Assembly (NCBI GenBank): GCA_028823175.1
Contig: JAPKBZ010000032.1
Span: 1 to 43,228, forward strand
Direction: 5' to 3'
Source: Myxococcota bacterium
Lineage (GTDB): Bacteria > Myxococcota_A > UBA9160 > UBA4427
DNA: 43,228 nucleotides
A model generated the notes under the pieces. That model searched no databases, had not been told where the DNA came from, and saw nothing but the letters and a program-made list of their open reading frames with translations. This document shows, one piece after another, positions 1 through 7,785 of the stretch; position 1 is the first letter of the stretch; every line of letters starts with the position of its first letter. A program made the translations under genes and the position numbers.

Positions 1-142
1 GCCGCTTTCTCGCTGGGGGCACGTTCCTCTCGGAATTCTCTGGCCCCTCTCCCGCAGGGATATTGCGCTTTTGGGGTAGTTCGTAGCGAGCCAGAGTTTC
101 CTATCCTCGTCCGACGAACTCGGTAGCCAAGGATGGGGAAAA

Positions 143-1270
143 ATGAATTTTGGTTTTACAGAAGAACAGGAATTGCTGCGCGCAGAGGTGCGTAAATTTC
201 TCAATGAGAAGGCACCGCTCGAAGAAGTGCGGAAGCAGTGCGAAAGCGAAGAGGGTTTCGACAGAGGGCTGTGGAAGCAGATGGCTGAGCTCGGCTTCGC
301 CGGGCTGACGGTTCCCGAGATCCACGGAGGCGCTGGCCTTGACCTCGTCACCCTGCTCGTCGTCCTGGAAGAGACCGGCCGGAGCCTCTTTCCCTCCCCC
401 TTAGTTTCCAATGTCATCGCGAGCCAAGCGATCGAGCGCTTTGGGAACGAGGAGCAGCAGGCACGCTGGTTGCCCGGGTTTGCGGATGGAACCCGGCTCG
501 GGACTTTGGCCTTGCTTGAAGAGGGCGATGACCTTTCGCCGAACGGTGTGCAGCTCCAAGCGAAGAAGGACGGTGAAGAAATCATCCTAACGGGGCGTAA
601 GCTCTTTGTTCCCGACGCAGGAAACGCCGACCTTTTCGTCGTCGCCTATCGGATGGGTCCCGGCCCGGAGGAAGTGGGACTCGCCCTGGTGGAGAAGGGT
701 AGCGTTGGAGTCTCGGCTTCAGATTTTCCGGCAATGGATTTGACCAAGAGAGTCGGCTCCCTTGAGCTCACCGACACAAGGATCCCGTCGGATCATCTGC
801 TCTGCGAAGGGGGTCCCGCTTGGTCTGCCATCGAGTCGCTGGTTGAGCTTGGAGCTGCCCTTGTGACGGCGGAAACCGTGGGTGCCGCCGAAGGAGCCCT
901 TGCTATTACGACGAGCTTCGCGAAGGAACGCGAGCAATTCGGCTCAAAGATCGGCCGCTATCAGGGGGTGAAGCATCCCTTGGCCGAAATTTATGTCGAT
1001 ATCGAGTCCTACAAGTCGCTCATCTACTATGCATTTTGGGCCCTTGACGAAGGGCACGAAGGTGCCGCTCTCGCGATTTCCCGCGCCAAGGCCTATGCGA
1101 GTGAGACCTTTCCCCTAGCGGGCATCAATGGCGTTCAGTTGCATGGGGGCGTCGGGTACACCTGGGAATACGACATTCAACTTTATTTAAAGCGGGGAAA
1201 GTGGATGCGCCCAATCTATGGGGACGCCGACTATCACTATGACCGCATCGCTCAACTCGGGGGCCTCTGA
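143..1270 (+). CDS. Acyl-CoA dehydrogenase, probable non-catalytic or partner subunit
   Basis: This is a 375-residue acyl-CoA dehydrogenase-family flavoprotein with the usual order: N-terminal helical domain (FTEEQELLRAEVRKFL near residue 5), central beta domain, and C-terminal helices with KEREQFG and QLHGGVGYTWEYD. The family performs alpha,beta-dehydrogenation of acyl-CoA with FAD. The C-terminal segment that carries the MCAD-type catalytic Glu reads IYGDADYHYDR, so that Glu is missing. My hand alignment to remembered human isovaleryl-CoA dehydrogenase also puts Gly at the alternative Glu position. The ATG follows a GGGGA ribosome-binding sequence. Its stop overlaps the start of the next dehydrogenase by one base (TGATG), so the two are probably translationally coupled and may form a heteromer, like the alpha2beta2 FadE pairs of mycobacterial steroid degradation. 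Family call is firm; substrate is unknown. Confidence 0.93.
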   Translation: MNFGFTEEQELLRAEVRKFLNEKAPLEEVRKQCESEEGFDRGLWKQMAELGFAGLTVPEIHGGAGLDLVTLLVVLEETGRSLFPSPLVSNVIASQAIERFGNEEQQARWLPGFADGTRLGTLALLEEGDDLSPNGVQLQAKKDGEEIILTGRKLFVPDAGNADLFVVAYRMGPGPEEVGLALVEKGSVGVSASDFPAMDLTKRVGSLELTDTRIPSDHLLCEGGPAWSAIESLVELGAALVTAETVGAAEGALAITTSFAKEREQFGSKIGRYQGVKHPLAEIYVDIESYKSLIYYAFWALDEGHEGAALAISRAKAYASETFPLAGINGVQLHGGVGYTWEYDIQLYLKRGKWMRPIYGDADYHYDRIAQLGGL

Positions 1271-2433
1271 TGGATTTTCAGCTTTCGTCACAAGAAGAAA
1301 AATTTCGAGACGAGGTCCGTGCCTTCTTGAAAGACAATCTACCTCCGGAAGGTGAGAAACGACCTGCGGATTTTCTGGCCCAGTGGAATACCAAGGTGCG
1401 CGAAAAGCGCTGGGTCGGGTTTTCATGGCCGGCCGAAGTCGGGGGCGGCGGTGGCAGCCTGATGGAGCAGGTGATCCTCAAGGAGGAGATGGCTCGGGCC
1501 AAGGCGCCGGGGCTGGGGACCTGCTTTATGGGTCTTGCCTGGGTCGGGCCTTCGATTATCCAATATGGGACCGAGGAGCAGAAGCAGAAATATATTCCCG
1601 ATATTCTGGATGGCGCCTACCAGTGGTGCACGGGGTATTCGGAGCCTGATTCGGGAAGCGACCTCGCCTCGCTCAAGTGCAAGTGCGTGCGCGAAGGCGA
1701 TGAGTACGTCGTGAACGGCCAGAAGATCTGGACTTCGATCGCCATGTGGTCGAAGATGATGATCCTTCTGGTTCGGACGGATACAGAGGTCGATTCGAAG
1801 CACGATGGGATTACCTGCCTTCTCGTGGAGATGGATTCCGAAGGGCTCGAGGTAAGGCCCATCAAGAACATGGGCGGTGGTGCCATGTTTGCCGAAGTGT
1901 TCTTCAACGACGTGCGCGTCCCGGTTGAGAACCGCCTCGGCGACGAAGGGCAGGGCTGGCAGGTGACCGTCTCAGCGCTCGCGAATGAGCGCTCGAGCAT
2001 CGCCGAAGTCTACGGCCTCAGGCGCAAGATGGACGAATTGGAGGATCTCGCCGAAAGAACGGTGCGAGCCGGACAGAAGGCCATCGAGATGCCGTCGATT
2101 CGCCGCCGACTTCAGCGTGCCGATATTAGGATCGAAGCCATGCGGCTCAATGGGCAACGCTTCCTGACCAAGCAACTCAGGGGGGAGCCCTTGGGCAGCG
2201 AAACTTCAATCAACAAGCTCCATCGCGCCGCGCTGGAAGTCGAGATGGGTGAGCTCGCAATGGAAATTACGGGTAGCGCTTCGACGTTGATGCGCGGGAG
2301 CGATGTCGCGCCAGACAACGGACGCTGGGCGGACTACGCACTGGGCTGGCCCGAGGTGGTGATTGGCGGGGGCACGCCGAATATTCAGAAGAACATCATT
2401 GCGGAACGTCTTCTGGGATTGCCCAAGGACTGA
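1270..2433 (+). CDS. Acyl-CoA dehydrogenase, probable catalytic subunit
   Basis: This 387-residue acyl-CoA dehydrogenase has a clear N-terminal domain (FQLSSQEEKFRDEVRAFL), the FAD/substrate loop YSEPDSGSDLASLKCK, NGQKIWTS, and the C-terminal GGGTPNIQKNIIAERLLGLP. The MCAD-type Glu position is Gly in the C-terminal loop. Helix G, however, contains ANERSSIAE, whose Glu lines up with the isovaleryl-CoA dehydrogenase base (LDLERLVLA) in my hand alignment. It is therefore the likely catalytic partner of the preceding gene, with which it shares one base. It also shares one base with the downstream BolA gene (TGATG again), so three genes sit in one tightly coupled operon. Substrate cannot be read from sequence; the style resembles FadE proteins of sterol or branched-chain acyl-CoA breakdown. 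Confidence 0.94.
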   Translation: MDFQLSSQEEKFRDEVRAFLKDNLPPEGEKRPADFLAQWNTKVREKRWVGFSWPAEVGGGGGSLMEQVILKEEMARAKAPGLGTCFMGLAWVGPSIIQYGTEEQKQKYIPDILDGAYQWCTGYSEPDSGSDLASLKCKCVREGDEYVVNGQKIWTSIAMWSKMMILLVRTDTEVDSKHDGITCLLVEMDSEGLEVRPIKNMGGGAMFAEVFFNDVRVPVENRLGDEGQGWQVTVSALANERSSIAEVYGLRRKMDELEDLAERTVRAGQKAIEMPSIRRRLQRADIRIEAMRLNGQRFLTKQLRGEPLGSETSINKLHRAALEVEMGELAMEITGSASTLMRGSDVAPDNGRWADYALGWPEVVIGGGTPNIQKNIIAERLLGLPKD

Positions 2434-2729
2434 TGACTGGAATGGCAGGTCGCGGCGAACCCGGTGCGGATCGAAGGGCGCGGATCGAGGAGAAACTCGC
2501 CCGGGAGCTCGAGGCTGTGCAAATCGAGGTGGTGGACGAGAGCCACCTTCATGCGGGGCATGCTGGCGCGCGCTCGGGGGGTGGGCATTTTCGCGCCACG
2601 ATCGTCTCTCGGCATTTCGAGGGATTGAGCAAGCTTCAGGCCCAGCGCCTCGTTTATGGGATTCTTTCCGAGGAAATGAAGGGTGAGATCCACGCACTCT
2701 CCATGACCACCTCGACCCCCGAAGACTAG
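2433..2729 (+). CDS. bolA: BolA family protein
   Basis: This is a 98-residue protein of the BolA/IbaG family. It has the class II KH-like pattern: an N-terminal helix (RIEEKLARELEAVQIEVVDES), HAGHAGARSGGGHFRATIVS, the helix FEGLSKLQAQRLVYGIL, and the C-terminal IHALSMTTSTPED. BolA proteins bind monothiol glutaredoxins through an Fe-S cluster ligated by a conserved His and can act in iron-sulfur cluster trafficking or transcription. No glutaredoxin gene lies in this window. Its ATG overlaps the stop of the upstream dehydrogenase, so it is co-translated with two flavoenzymes, which is not an obvious functional pairing. A second in-frame Met at residue 4 is an alternative start. Confidence 0.9.
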   Translation: MTGMAGRGEPGADRRARIEEKLARELEAVQIEVVDESHLHAGHAGARSGGGHFRATIVSRHFEGLSKLQAQRLVYGILSEEMKGEIHALSMTTSTPED

Positions 2730-2732
2730 TGG

Positions 2733-2759
2733 AGAGGGCCGAAGTTGCTTTGGCGCTCT
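2733..2759. terminator. Possible weak hairpin between convergent genes
   Basis: The inverted repeat AGAG-g-GCC / GGC-g-CTCT (one G/G mismatch, 11-base loop) lies between the convergent BolA and DHH genes and overlaps the DHH stop codon. There is no T-tract on either side, so terminator function is uncertain. Confidence 0.25.
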
Positions 2760-3612
2760 AGGCGAGCATCTCGCCGAGCCATTTTTCCAGGGGGACGCTG
2801 AAGCCTGCGGCGTTCTTGTGTCCGCCCCCTCCGTATTCGCCTGCGATCTTCGAGACGTCGAAATCACCGATCGAGTAGAGGGTGGCCTGGACCTTGGAGC
2901 CTTCGAGTCGGTAAACGCAACCCCACTGATTCCCAAAAGACTGGCGTTCTGCCAGGGCGTGGCCAATCGCACTTCGGCGGGTTCTTGCATTGATGGCTTC
3001 GACGCGCAGCTTGCCCAGGGTGACCGGGCTCGGGTTCTTGATCGCCCGCGCGACCTCTACGCGATCAGTCCGAACGATGGGTTCGCCTTCTAGCGCAAGC
3101 TCAGAGATGTCGCGATCCGCCAGTCTGCTCCAGGTCTCGAAGTCTTGATCATAGGACGATAGGGCGGCGTTGACCTCGGCCGACTTGGGAAGCTCCCAGG
3201 TCCAAATGTCCTGATCCTGGACATAACGCAGGATGTCGGGGACCGGTTGGCCAGGAAAGAGGTGCTGCCATGCCAGAACGGACCCCGAATGCGCCATGTC
3301 GAAATGAATTTCGTGCCCGTCGTCCTCGAGTGCGCGCAGCAGCTCGGGGTCTTTTGCGAATGCCTTCTGGTTCGTGACGTGGTGGTCGAGGACGACAACC
3401 CTGGCCGCATGCTCTGCGAGCTGGCGAATCTCATCGAGCCCTGGGGCAATGTCGACGAAAAGCACCAGGGCATCCTCGACGCGAGATCCCCGCATTCGGT
3501 CGTAGTGGCCGCGTGCGACAAACTCGCCTTCGCCCTCCCAGGCTTTCCAGGTAGCCCAGGCGGCCCCGAATCCGTCGGGGCAGGCCGCATGATAAACGCA
3601 GATTTTTCGCAT
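2758..3612 (-). CDS. DHH-family phosphoesterase
   Basis: This 284-residue DHH/DHHA1 phosphoesterase has the N-terminal metal motif HAACPDGFGAAWATWK (residues 8-23), the acidic strand VLFVDIAPG, and the name-giving VVVLDHHVTN. It then has YVQDQDIWTWELP and a C-terminal DHHA1-type GEYGGGGHKNAAGFSVP that binds substrate. The superfamily hydrolyses phosphodiester or nucleotide bonds with Mn2+ (nanoRNases, RecJ-like, cyclic dinucleotide and pAp phosphatases). The compact size fits the stand-alone type often annotated only as phosphohydrolase, and it lacks the extra domains of RecJ. It lies 53 bases downstream of the epoxide hydrolase on the same strand and is probably co-transcribed with it. The precise substrate is not recognisable. 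Confidence 0.88.
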   Translation of the reverse strand: MRKICVYHAACPDGFGAAWATWKAWEGEGEFVARGHYDRMRGSRVEDALVLFVDIAPGLDEIRQLAEHAARVVVLDHHVTNQKAFAKDPELLRALEDDGHEIHFDMAHSGSVLAWQHLFPGQPVPDILRYVQDQDIWTWELPKSAEVNAALSSYDQDFETWSRLADRDISELALEGEPIVRTDRVEVARAIKNPSPVTLGKLRVEAINARTRRSAIGHALAERQSFGNQWGCVYRLEGSKVQATLYSIGDFDVSKIAGEYGGGGHKNAAGFSVPLEKWLGEMLA

Positions 3613-3665
3613 TGGGGCAGCCTAACCGATCAGGGCTTCTAATGCGCTGGAGCCCGGGAGAAGCC

Positions 3666-4664
3666 TCAGCCGAAGCGCTTGGTAAGCCAATCGATCATCA
3701 GCTGGTTGAGCTCTTCGGGTTTTTCTTGCTGGGTCCAATGCCCGCACTGCGAGATCATGATCGTCTCGAGGTCTTCGCACCGGTTTGGCATGTCGGCGGC
3801 GAGCGCGGGTTGAAGGGCCATATCGTTTTCCGCCGTAATCATCAGGGAGGGATGGCTGATTTTCTGGACGCCGAATTCGGGGTGCTGTTCCCAATTGCGG
3901 TCGAAGTTCCGATACCAAGAGATCCCGCCATGAAAACCACTCTGGGCGAAAGCCTGGGTGTAGACCTCGAGTTCCTCTTCGGAGAGAAGGGCGTCGCCCC
4001 TTACGGGCAGTTCCGCCAGCCGTAGGAAGGGGTTCATGTCGCCACCGCTCTCGGCGATCTGAGCCTGCATCTCCTCCATGGGGATGGACCCTCGCATCAG
4101 CTTCTCGAAGACCAGTCGCGGGTTCTGGTCGAGTACGCCTTCGGCGACGCCGGGCTCCTGGAACCAGAGGATGTAGATCTTGTCCTTGTCGCCGCCGGCG
4201 GCGAACGAAAGTGCCTGGGTGGGCGGGATGGGCGACCGGGGCAGGTAGGGGGTGTTGATGCCGATTACCCCGGCCGTTCGATCGGGGTGGAGGACGGGCA
4301 TCGCCCAGGCGACAAAACCTCCCCAGTCGTGACCGGCAAAGATCGCCTTTTCGATCTCGAGCGCGTCGAGGAGGTGGACCAGGTCGCCCGTGAGGTGGGT
4401 CATGTCATAATGCTGGCTTCCTCGGGGCGCATCGCTGGCCCCGTAGCCCCGTTGATCGGGCACGATGGTGCGAAAGCCGGCGTCCACCAGGGGTTGGAAT
4501 TGCTTTCGCCAGGAAAAGGCGAGCTCTGGAAATCCGTGGAGGAGGACGATGGCCGGTCCCTGGCCGCCCTCGTGAACCGAGAGCGAGATGGGGGGCTCGA
4601 AGCTGCCGTCGGCCTCTTTAATAGGGGCAAGTTCGATGGAGCGCGGGGGCGGAAGTGCGGTCAC
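3666..4664 (-). CDS. Epoxide hydrolase-like alpha/beta hydrolase
   Basis: The protein has 332 residues and the epoxide-hydrolase signature: LLHGFPELAFSWRKQF (HGFPE oxyanion region, residues 43-47), PDQRGYGASDAP, and GHDWGGFVAW with nucleophile Asp113. A C-terminal GHWTQQEKPEEL supplies the His. Asp rather than Ser at the nucleophile elbow indicates epoxide hydrolase or haloalkane dehalogenase-type chemistry via an ester intermediate. The HGFPE and GYG.SD.P pattern favours epoxide hydrolase. I chose the GTG at 4664 because AAAGGAGAG sits about four bases upstream. The open frame continues to a TTG at 4844, but that would overlap the divergent pabB start. It lies upstream of the DHH gene on the same strand. 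Confidence 0.88.
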   Translation of the reverse strand: MTALPPPRSIELAPIKEADGSFEPPISLSVHEGGQGPAIVLLHGFPELAFSWRKQFQPLVDAGFRTIVPDQRGYGASDAPRGSQHYDMTHLTGDLVHLLDALEIEKAIFAGHDWGGFVAWAMPVLHPDRTAGVIGINTPYLPRSPIPPTQALSFAAGGDKDKIYILWFQEPGVAEGVLDQNPRLVFEKLMRGSIPMEEMQAQIAESGGDMNPFLRLAELPVRGDALLSEEELEVYTQAFAQSGFHGGISWYRNFDRNWEQHPEFGVQKISHPSLMITAENDMALQPALAADMPNRCEDLETIMISQCGHWTQQEKPEELNQLMIDWLTKRFG

Positions 4665-4677
4665 GGTCTCTCCTTTG
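4665..4677 (-). promoter_or_regulatory. Shine-Dalgarno fixing the GTG start of the epoxide hydrolase
   Basis: On the minus strand AAAGGAGAG is followed by acc and GTG at 4664-4662. This is a near-consensus ribosome-binding site and decides the start against the longer TTG frame. Confidence 0.75.
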
Positions 4678-4802
4678 AGGCTTAGTCCGAGCATAGGCCA
4701 GGAGGCGCTCATCTCGGTACTCCGCCCTGGGATCGGGGTTTTGCCGGCTGGGGAGCAAAGCAAAATCTGCTGCGGTAGCCTGAGCGCCCTGTCGGAGTTC
4801 CC

Positions 4803-6353
4803 ATGCGCCCAATTTCCGCCGATCCCCACAAGGAATTTGTCCAACTGCGTTGGCGAGAACTCGCCGGGGCGAGGCCCGATCTGCTCGCGGTGAGCGAAGA
4901 ACTGCAGGCTGATTCCTTCGGGTGGTTGCTCGATTCCGCGACGCCGGCCGGCCGTCTGGGTCGCTACTCTTTTGCGGGTTCAGATCCATACCTGGTGGCC
5001 CGTGTGTCGGGTGAGCGGATCGAACTGAATTGTCGGCGAGAAGTTCGAGCGGGCTTTACGCCCGGGCTCTCCGAGCGGAGCGCGGGAATTTTTGACTGGT
5101 TGCAGGAAGCTTTGCCGAGCTTCGCGGTCGACCTGGACGGACTTCCTTTCCCCTTTCCTTTCATCGGCGGCGCGGTGGGTTATTGGGGTTATGAGTTGGC
5201 GGAGCAGGTCGAGACGCTGAAACTCAACGCTCATGACGATCTCGGACTTCCCGATGCGAGTGTGCTCTTCGTCGATCGTCTTGTTGCCCTCGACCATGCC
5301 AGCGGCCGCGCTTTCGCGCTTGGGCTGGGTTTTGGTCGGGACAAGGAAGAGGCGCGACGACGTGCAGGAGCCGCCCTGGCCGAATTTTCAGATCGGCTCG
5401 CCGAGGGGGGATGCCTCACACCGAGCGCCCGCCCGGAGACCGGCCCGCCGATAGAACGGGCAACGGTCATGGCGATGGGTGTGCCGGATGAGGCGACGGC
5501 CAGCTTCGCCGCCGAGGGATACCGCGAGAGGGTGGGTTGGCTCAAGGAGGAGATTGCTTCAGGCAATGTTTACGAGGCCAACCTGACTCGAAGAATGGAT
5601 CTTCCCTTTGACGGTGCGCCCTGGCCGCTCTATCGCGCACTGCGCATGGCGTCCCCGGCTCCTTTCGCGAGCTTCCTGGATCTGCCCGAAGGAGCCGTCC
5701 TGGGCAGTTCGCCCGAACGGTTCCTGCGCCTTTCGTCGTCGGGCCAAGTGGAGAGCCGTCCCATCAAGGGGACACGACCTCGTGGCCTGGCGTCCGAGGA
5801 GGATATGTCCCTGGCCAAGGAGCTGGCGACCTCGGAGAAGGATCGCGCGGAGAACCTGATGATCGTCGACCTCGTCCGAAACGATCTGGGGCGGGTCTGC
5901 AAGACGGGAACTATCTCGGTGCCCGAACTGATGCAGGTCGAATCCTATGCATCGGTCTTTCAACTCGTCTCGACCGTGGTCGGCCAGCTTCGTGAGGGAA
6001 GCGATCGCATGGATCTGTTTCGGGCTGCTTTTCCCCCTGGCTCCATGACGGGAGCCCCCAAAATAGCCGCGATGCGCTTGCTTAACGAGATTGAGCCGGT
6101 ACGTCGTGGGGTTTACTCGGGTGCCCTGGGTTATTTGGATCTGCGCGGCGGAATGGATCTTGCCGTGGTTATTCGCACGATCCTGATCTGCAAGGATCGC
6201 GCTCATTTCCATGTGGGCGGGGCGGTGGTGGCAGACTCGGATCCACAGAGGGAGTACGAGGAGAGCCTGGACAAGGCCAAGGGAATGCTGGCGGCTCTCG
6301 AGGCCGAGCGACAATCACGAACGGTCCCTCGCGAGCCGGAGCGGGCGGAATGA
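4803..6353 (+). CDS. pabB: Aminodeoxychorismate synthase component I (PabB/TrpE family)
   Basis: This 516-residue chorismate-utilising enzyme has an N-terminal anthranilate-synthase-I-like domain (SFGWLLDSA...GRYSFAGSDPYL). Its C-terminal chorismate-binding domain contains LGSSPERFLRL, SRPIKGTRPRG, SEKDRAENLMIVDLVRNDLG and FPPGSMTGAPK. The PIKGT motif, with Lys322, is the PabB form; TrpE has PIAGT. I therefore call the folate branch (4-amino-4-deoxychorismate from chorismate, with ammonia from a PabA glutaminase encoded elsewhere). The ATG follows CGGAG at a six-base distance. It is divergent from the epoxide hydrolase gene and heads a run with the ChaC-like and crotonase genes. No pabA or pabC is adjacent. 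Confidence 0.93.
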   Translation: MRPISADPHKEFVQLRWRELAGARPDLLAVSEELQADSFGWLLDSATPAGRLGRYSFAGSDPYLVARVSGERIELNCRREVRAGFTPGLSERSAGIFDWLQEALPSFAVDLDGLPFPFPFIGGAVGYWGYELAEQVETLKLNAHDDLGLPDASVLFVDRLVALDHASGRAFALGLGFGRDKEEARRRAGAALAEFSDRLAEGGCLTPSARPETGPPIERATVMAMGVPDEATASFAAEGYRERVGWLKEEIASGNVYEANLTRRMDLPFDGAPWPLYRALRMASPAPFASFLDLPEGAVLGSSPERFLRLSSSGQVESRPIKGTRPRGLASEEDMSLAKELATSEKDRAENLMIVDLVRNDLGRVCKTGTISVPELMQVESYASVFQLVSTVVGQLREGSDRMDLFRAAFPPGSMTGAPKIAAMRLLNEIEPVRRGVYSGALGYLDLRGGMDLAVVIRTILICKDRAHFHVGGAVVADSDPQREYEESLDKAKGMLAALEAERQSRTVPREPERAE

Positions 6354-6407
6354 TCTGCTCCGCGCCCCAGGGAGAGAATACGACGTCGGCCGAGGCGAAG
6401 AAGAACC

Positions 6408-6959
6408 GTGGGGGCTGAGGCGGAGCCCAGCGGGACGACCTGGGTCTTCGGCTACGGTTCGCTCATCTGGCGGCCGGATTTTGCCTTCGTAGAATCGCGC
6501 ACCGGCTTCATTCGCGATCGCGCGCGCCGGTTTTGGCAGGCCTCTACGGATCACCGTGGAGTGCCAAGCCGACCCGGGCGCGTTGTTACGCTCGTTGACG
6601 ACCCGGGAGGCCGCTGCTTTGGGACCGCTTATCGCCTGCGCGACGAAGAGCGCTCGGCCATCCTGGCCGGCCTCGATCACCGTGAACGGGGCGGCTTTAG
6701 CCGCGAGCGGATTCCCGTCTTTTTTGATCCGGCCGAGAGCACCTCGGTTTCCGCGCTGCTCTACGTCGCCGACGAGGCCAATGCGAATTATCTGGGGCCT
6801 GCACCCCTGGAGGAAATTGCCCGGCAGATCCGGGCCAGTCACGGACCCTCGGGCCCGAATGTCGAATATCTGACCAGGCTGGCGAAGGCTCTCAGGGAGA
6901 TGGGCGCCGAAGATGAGCACGTGTTCGCCCTCGAGGCGATGCTCGAGGGCCGGGAATGA
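6408..6959 (+). CDS. ChaC-like gamma-glutamylcyclotransferase
   Basis: This 183-residue protein opens with VFGYGSLIWRPDF, the substrate-binding YGSLIW motif of ChaC-type gamma-glutamylcyclotransferases. It also carries LDHRERGGFSRERIPV, whose RERGG region holds the catalytic Glu of the family. These enzymes cleave glutathione (gamma-Glu-Cys-Gly) to 5-oxoproline and Cys-Gly. Length and motif order match bacterial ChaC. The start is GTG at 6408, with a purine-rich GAGGCGAAGAAGAA ahead of it. It lies 54 bases after pabB and 28 bases before the crotonase-family gene, probably as one transcript, though no shared pathway is obvious. Confidence 0.9.
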   Translation: MGAEAEPSGTTWVFGYGSLIWRPDFAFVESRTGFIRDRARRFWQASTDHRGVPSRPGRVVTLVDDPGGRCFGTAYRLRDEERSAILAGLDHRERGGFSRERIPVFFDPAESTSVSALLYVADEANANYLGPAPLEEIARQIRASHGPSGPNVEYLTRLAKALREMGAEDEHVFALEAMLEGRE

Positions 6960-6987
6960 GTGTTCGAGAGCGCTACGCTGGGACGTC

Positions 6988-7770
6988 ATGCCGGGAGAGA
7001 TAACGACAGAAAAACGTGATGGGTTGGCGTGGATCGTCTTCGATCAGGAGGAGCGGCGTAACGCCATCAATGACGCGATGTGGGATGCGATCCCTGATCT
7101 GGTCGCGGAGCTCGATGCCGATCCCGATGTGCGAGTCGTCATCATGCGGGGCCGCGGCGAGGTCGCCTTCGTTTCCGGAGCCGACATCTCCGAGTTCGAG
7201 AAGAACCGGGTGGGGCCCGCCGCGCGGGAATACGACGCGCGCAACGCCCGGGCCTTTCAAGCACTGGCGGATCTGAGCAAGCCGCTGATCGCGCTGGTTC
7301 ACGGATTTTGCGTGGGAGGAGGTTGCGCAATCGCGTTGAACGCCGACCTTCGCTTCGCGGCCGAAGATGCGGTTTTCGCGATCCCCGCCGCGCGCCTGGG
7401 CCTAGGCTATAGCGGTTCGGGCCTCGAGACATTGGTGAGTGTGGTGGGGCTGCCCGCGGCCAAGGAAATTTTCTTCACGGCCCGGCGCTTCAACGCCGAA
7501 GAGGCACGCTCGATCGGCCTGGTGAATCGGGTGCTGCCCAAACCAGAACTCGATGCATTCGTCGAGAAGACCGCGCGCCAGATTGCGGAGAACGCACCGC
7601 TCACCGTGCGCAGCGCGAAGCTTATCCTCGGGCAATTGGGGCGATCTCCCGCCGAGGGCGATCTTGAAGCCGAGGTTCGGTCTATCGACGCGTGTTATGC
7701 GAGTGACGATTATGCCGAGGGGGTTCGCGCTTTTCTCGAAAAGCGGCCACCGCGCTTCCGGGGACGTTGA
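6988..7770 (+). CDS. Crotonase-family protein (enoyl-CoA hydratase/isomerase-like) without catalytic glutamates
   Basis: This 260-residue crotonase-fold protein has ERRNAINDAMWDAI, the first oxyanion-hole strand VAFVSGADISEFE, and the second HGFCVGGGCAIALNADLRFA. The positions equal to rat hydratase Glu144 (GGGCELA) and Glu164 (QPE) read GGGCAIA and IPA here, so both general acid/base glutamates are absent. The CoA-thioester oxyanion hole is intact, so it should bind acyl-CoA. The reaction may be isomerisation, decarboxylation or thioester hydrolysis rather than hydration. I chose the ATG at 6988, after the ChaC stop; the frame extends back to 6913 but would overlap that gene. It converges with the ketopantoate reductase gene. 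Confidence 0.9.
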   Translation: MPGEITTEKRDGLAWIVFDQEERRNAINDAMWDAIPDLVAELDADPDVRVVIMRGRGEVAFVSGADISEFEKNRVGPAAREYDARNARAFQALADLSKPLIALVHGFCVGGGCAIALNADLRFAAEDAVFAIPAARLGLGYSGSGLETLVSVVGLPAAKEIFFTARRFNAEEARSIGLVNRVLPKPELDAFVEKTARQIAENAPLTVRSAKLILGQLGRSPAEGDLEAEVRSIDACYASDDYAEGVRAFLEKRPPRFRGR

Positions 7771-7785
7771 CTCCGAGCGACTCGA

